Positions 61,033 to 64,000 of a stretch of DNA of 64,000 nucleotides are shown here, piece by piece. The stretch lies in contig NZ_CAMYOM010000001.1 of the NCBI RefSeq assembly GCF_947260015.1, positions 84,456-148,455 on the forward strand. The letters are read 5' to 3'. The stretch is from an uncultured Eudoraea sp. (GTDB taxonomy: Bacteria; Bacteroidota; Bacteroidia; Flavobacteriales; Flavobacteriaceae). How positions within the stretch are numbered: position 1 is the stretch's first letter; every line of letters starts with the position of its first letter. The position numbers and the translations under genes are program-made. The notes beneath the pieces were generated by a model, which was not told the origin of the DNA, made no database searches, and saw only the letters and a program-made list of their open reading frames with translations.

Positions 61033-63467
61033 TATCCCTCCTTCTTTTTTCGCAAACGAAATACTGAAAATAAGCCACCCCCTAAAAACACTATAATCAT
61101 CAAAATAGAACTTGCCAGAGTAATTTTTCCACCGATTTCAATTACATCCGGTTCAAACTTAAACTCTACTATATGATTGCCCTTTGGGATATTCAATGCT
61201 CTTAATGCGTAATTGACTTTAAAATGACTTACCAATTTACCATCAATATAAGCCTTCCAATCCCCGGGATAGTACATTTCTGAAAATACCGCAAGTCCGT
61301 TATTTGAATTGTTTGTGATATAGGTTAAATGATTAGGCTTATATTCCTTGAGGTTAATGTAAGCCAAAGAATCTTTTGGAAAATTAAATTGCTTTATTTG
61401 AGAAAAATCAAAGGTGTTAACAACGGCTTCATTAAGAACATCCAAACTATCCAGTGCCTTAATTTCTTCATCGGCACTTTGTACTTTTATAAGCCTTTTA
61501 ATAAACCAAGCATTACCATTGACTTCAGGATTTGTAATCGCATAATTACTACCTTCTTCATCTTTTTGAACAATATATTTTACATTAAGCATATTAAGGA
61601 CTCGCAAATTATTTCTATAAATATGGAAATCAAATAAATCCTGCATCGCTGCAGGTTTTGCAGCATGATAGCCTCCAATAGACTGATAAAAATAGGATGT
61701 TCTGGCTCCGTTAAGGCCTTCTGAAGGGTCATAAACCCTGAATACTCCGTCGTCTTCGGCAATCCGCTTGTCCATTGGCAACTGCTGAAACGGTTGGTTC
61801 ATCCTTTTTTGCCTGTCAAAATCTTTCTCATTCACATACCGAAGATCAACACCTACCAGGTCAAAAATTACCAACAAAGAGAGGGTCAAAATCACCACAT
61901 TTTCCTTAAGCCTCCCTTTAAGATAGAGCCAAATAGCAAGACCGGCTAACAGCACATATATTAAAGATCGAATGGTATCATTAACATAAACAGCCTCCCT
62001 GTCTCGCTTTATCATCGTCATTACCTCATCGCCAAAATATTTCTGATACGTGTTATCATTTAAACCCGTAAAATCAAAAACTCCTTTAATTATGAAAAGT
62101 GTAATTCCGAGTCCCACAACAATAATTAAACTCGTTTTCAAAGCCGTTAGTTTTTTACTCTTTGCTATAGAGGGCTTAAATACTTGTACTAATGCCATTA
62201 CTGCGAGGATGGGCGCACAGAGTTCTAAGATTACCTGAATGGAAGAAACCGCTCTGAATTTGTTATAAAGTGGAAAATAGTCAATCATAAAATCGGTAAG
62301 AAGACCAAAGTTCTTTCCCCAGGATAAAAAGAGTGAAATTAAAGTTCCTCCTAATAACCACCATTTTAAACGTCCTTTAACTAAAAACAACCCTAAGACA
62401 AAAAGAAAAATTATAATTGCACCAATATAAGCCGGTGCTGCTACACCCGGTTGATTTCCCCAATACAATGGAAGAGAACTACTAAATTCCAGAGCCTTTG
62501 TTCGTGGTAATCCCTGTTCTGTCAGATATTCATAAGCTTTGGAATTAGTGCCTAGGTCTTCATTATTACTACCTCCAAAAAGTCTGGGAACAAATAAATC
62601 CAGAGATTCAGCTATTCCATAACTGTATTGAGTTATGTATTCCTTATCTAGTCCCTCCAAGTTTTCTTTGGCAGACCCGTCCGGGTTTATCGTAAGTTCT
62701 GACTTGCCTCTTGTGCTCCAATCCGCATATTCTTTGGTTGCCATAAGGGATGTCGCATTAGCGGTAATCCCCAAAATTACTGCTACAATAAGCAGTCCCA
62801 CAGAAATGAAAAAGTGTTTCAGTTTATTTTTTTTAATGGCATCAACTAAATATGCAACTCCGAGCACGAGAATAAGTAACATAAAATAATAGGTCATCTG
62901 GAAATGATTTGCCCCTATTTCCAAAGCCATAGCCAGGGATGTAAGGATAAAACCCCAGATGTACTTTTTTCTAAAAGTAAGTATAATACCGCCTAATAGA
63001 ATTGGTAAATACCCTATGGCATGGGCCTTCGCATTGTGCCCTACCCCCAGAATTATAATAAGATAGGTAGAAAAACCAAAAGCTAGTGCACCAAAGATCG
63101 CTAACCCATAATCCACCTTTAAGCAACATAATAATATATAGAATCCAACAAAATACAGGAATAAATAATCTGCCGGACGGGGAAGAAATCGAATAGTTCT
63201 ATCAAGCTTTCTTACATAATCATGCGGATAATAAGCTCCTAATTGATATGTTGGCATCCCCCCAAAAGCACTATTAGTCCAATAGGGCTCCTCATTAGAA
63301 TTTTTCCGAAAATCATTTTGCTCCTTAGCCATTCCGGTATATTGAATAATATCGGACTGGATGATGGTTTTACCCTGAAGTACGGGGTAGAAGTAGGCCA
63401 GAGAGGCAACAATAAAAAAAACAAGCGCAAAAAAATGGAAAAATAAAGCCTTTGTACCTCTATTCAT
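61032..63467 (-). CDS. YfhO-family membrane protein (GT-C type)
   Basis: 811 residues with about 12 membrane helices and a large C-terminal periplasmic domain. The N-terminal FAFFALVFFIVASLAYFYP-type helix is followed by the loop QNDFRKNSNEEPYWTNSAFG (with the acidic residue pattern of GT-C enzymes), GGMPTYQLGAYYPHDYVRKL and YLIIILGVGHNAKAHAIGYLP. YfhO proteins glycosylate cell-wall polymers or membrane sugars in Firmicutes; here it heads a glycan operon (1-bp overlap with the glycosyltransferase). Substrate unknown. Confidence 0.87.
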   Translation of the reverse strand: MNRGTKALFFHFFALVFFIVASLAYFYPVLQGKTIIQSDIIQYTGMAKEQNDFRKNSNEEPYWTNSAFGGMPTYQLGAYYPHDYVRKLDRTIRFLPRPADYLFLYFVGFYILLCCLKVDYGLAIFGALAFGFSTYLIIILGVGHNAKAHAIGYLPILLGGIILTFRKKYIWGFILTSLAMALEIGANHFQMTYYFMLLILVLGVAYLVDAIKKNKLKHFFISVGLLIVAVILGITANATSLMATKEYADWSTRGKSELTINPDGSAKENLEGLDKEYITQYSYGIAESLDLFVPRLFGGSNNEDLGTNSKAYEYLTEQGLPRTKALEFSSSLPLYWGNQPGVAAPAYIGAIIIFLFVLGLFLVKGRLKWWLLGGTLISLFLSWGKNFGLLTDFMIDYFPLYNKFRAVSSIQVILELCAPILAVMALVQVFKPSIAKSKKLTALKTSLIIVVGLGITLFIIKGVFDFTGLNDNTYQKYFGDEVMTMIKRDREAVYVNDTIRSLIYVLLAGLAIWLYLKGRLKENVVILTLSLLVIFDLVGVDLRYVNEKDFDRQKRMNQPFQQLPMDKRIAEDDGVFRVYDPSEGLNGARTSYFYQSIGGYHAAKPAAMQDLFDFHIYRNNLRVLNMLNVKYIVQKDEEGSNYAITNPEVNGNAWFIKRLIKVQSADEEIKALDSLDVLNEAVVNTFDFSQIKQFNFPKDSLAYINLKEYKPNHLTYITNNSNNGLAVFSEMYYPGDWKAYIDGKLVSHFKVNYALRALNIPKGNHIVEFKFEPDVIEIGGKITLASSILMIIVFLGGGLFSVFRLRKKKEG

Positions 63468-63488
63468 TGGTTGCTTTAGTGGTAATGG

Positions 63489-63755
63489 TTATTCAATTTC
63501 TTCAAAATCTATAAACTCCCCTAATTGTTCGGAATCCTTATTCGTTCGTACTGTTTTTTTATCGATACTAATATCTCCATCATTAGTATTCCCCTCCTGA
63601 TTTTGATAGCCTTGAAATTGTTCAAATTTTTCTTTAAAATGCTTCTCTGTCTTTCGCGCAGCATAGCCAAATATTCTGGGGCCAAACCATTTAGCAAATA
63701 ATTTGAGCGTATAGTATACCAGAAGTATTATTAAAATCGTTCTTAAAAAACCCAT
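63489..63755 (-). CDS. DUF4834 family small membrane protein
   Basis: 88 residues: one N-terminal helix (MGFLRTILIILLVYYTLKLF), then AKWFGPRIFGYAARKTEKHFKEKFEQFQ and an acidic tail ending GEFIDFEEIE, the full pattern of DUF4834 in Bacteroidota. It lies 21 bp upstream of the YfhO gene on the same strand and may be co-transcribed. A TATTTTTG -7 box (minus strand, 63776-63783) lies about 20 bp before its start. Function unknown. Confidence 0.85.
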   Translation of the reverse strand: MGFLRTILIILLVYYTLKLFAKWFGPRIFGYAARKTEKHFKEKFEQFQGYQNQEGNTNDGDISIDKKTVRTNKDSEQLGEFIDFEEIE

Positions 63756-63775
63756 AATGTCTGAATTTTATATAT

Positions 63776-63783
63776 CAAAAATA
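63776..63783 (-). promoter_or_regulatory. Candidate -7 box of DUF4834/glycan operon
   Basis: Minus-strand TATTTTTG. A TTG lies 25 nt further upstream, longer than the usual spacing. Confidence 0.4.
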
Positions 63784-63841
63784 CAATTCCAACGTTGTAT
63801 TAACATTACAAAATTCATAAAATAATTATAAAATCTACCTG

Positions 63842-64000
63842 ATGTTTCGAGTTATTGAGCTAAAAATTATTAAAAATGCCATTTTTTTATTAGCATTATT
63901 GACCCCTTTATTAGGTATCTGCCAATATACAGATGTAATTAATTCTAACCGACCTGGTTTATCTGTAAGCGCCTATGCAGTGGGAAAAGGAGTCCCTCAG
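63842..64000 (+). CDS. Outer-membrane transporter-like protein (3' truncated)
   Basis: A frame open to the end of the window (53 codons shown), not in the ORF track because no stop is reached. It starts MFRVIELKIIKNAIF with a signal peptide ending near LLGICQ, followed by YTDVINSNRPGLSVSAYAVG, the N-terminal strand pattern of the MetA-pathway phenol-degradation-like outer-membrane β-barrel proteins annotated as 'transporter' in Bacteroidota. Divergent from the DUF4834 gene. The identification rests on about 30 mature residues. Confidence 0.6.
   Translation, partial: MFRVIELKIIKNAIFLLALLTPLLGICQYTDVINSNRPGLSVSAYAVGKGVPQ

Overview
This window is a gene-dense, AT-rich stretch of a Bacteroidota chromosome, almost certainly a member of the Flavobacteriaceae. 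The evidence is the gene content: Bacteroidota-type families (DUF4834, DUF6146, DUF6787, TIGR02757, BatA-type VWA protein, YfhO protein, a TonB receptor with a carboxypeptidase-regulatory-like domain), lipoprotein signals with an early Cys, no Shine-Dalgarno-like sites at most starts, and several promoters that fit the Bacteroidota pattern TTG / ~17-21 nt / TAnnTTTG. I see no rRNA, tRNA, CRISPR array, insertion sequence, prophage or integrase. It looks like a core-genome segment with a few lineage-specific insertions.

Layout. 1-8 kb: end of a HisC-like aminotransferase, a VIT-family transporter, two HTH regulators, a pair of related 4-TM membrane proteins flanking tsaE and a tiny lipoprotein, then ald with a small membrane-anchored partner. 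8-16 kb: a secreted multidomain protein, proline dehydrogenase divergent from aroB, a DinB-like protein, an Lrp/AsnC regulator, an M14 carboxypeptidase and an XRE regulator. 16-28 kb: lipoprotein-TerC, sterol-desaturase-family enzyme, parE-parC, ychF, a decayed agmatinase remnant, ferredoxin divergent from a LuxC-like acyl-CoA reductase, then serC-serA. 28-31 kb: a tightly overlapping four-gene ABC-transporter operon. 31-38 kb: DUF937, DUF6146-DUF6787, a His-rich exported protein with a TonB receptor, folE, a LolD-like ATPase and TIGR02757. 38-48 kb: a STAS-like protein, a Tat-exported Gfo/Idh/MocA oxidoreductase, a lipoprotein, an SGNH hydrolase, a family-2 glycosyltransferase, a BatA/VWA protein, a dihydroorotase-like protein lacking metal ligands, a DUF4870-like protein, and a carboxylesterase. 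48-57 kb: an MBL-fold hydrolase, a conserved 485-residue protein of unknown function, bcp, nth, two tandem ECF sigma factor cassettes, and uvrA. 57-64 kb: a Tyr- and Arg/Ser/Thr-rich exported protein, then a translationally coupled surface-polysaccharide cluster (YfhO protein, glycosyltransferase, flippase), DUF4834, and the start of an outer-membrane protein.

Most interesting points. (1) Two adjacent copies of a cassette [ECF sigma factor - 47-residue ORF - intrinsic terminator] between nth and uvrA; the two 47-residue ORFs are absent from the ORF track, are homologous to each other and end the same transcription units as the sigma factors, with no anti-sigma gene visible. (2) An agmatinase-family gene reduced to its N- and C-terminal ends plus one stop codon between ychF and the ferredoxin gene. 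(3) A dihydroorotase-like protein and an endonuclease III that each lack a hallmark cofactor site. (4) A membrane protein made of two fused copies of a 4-TM unit whose single-unit paralogue lies 1.3 kb away. (5) Divergent promoters with abutting -7 boxes between ferredoxin and acyl-CoA reductase. All family assignments are made by eye from motifs; no database search was run.
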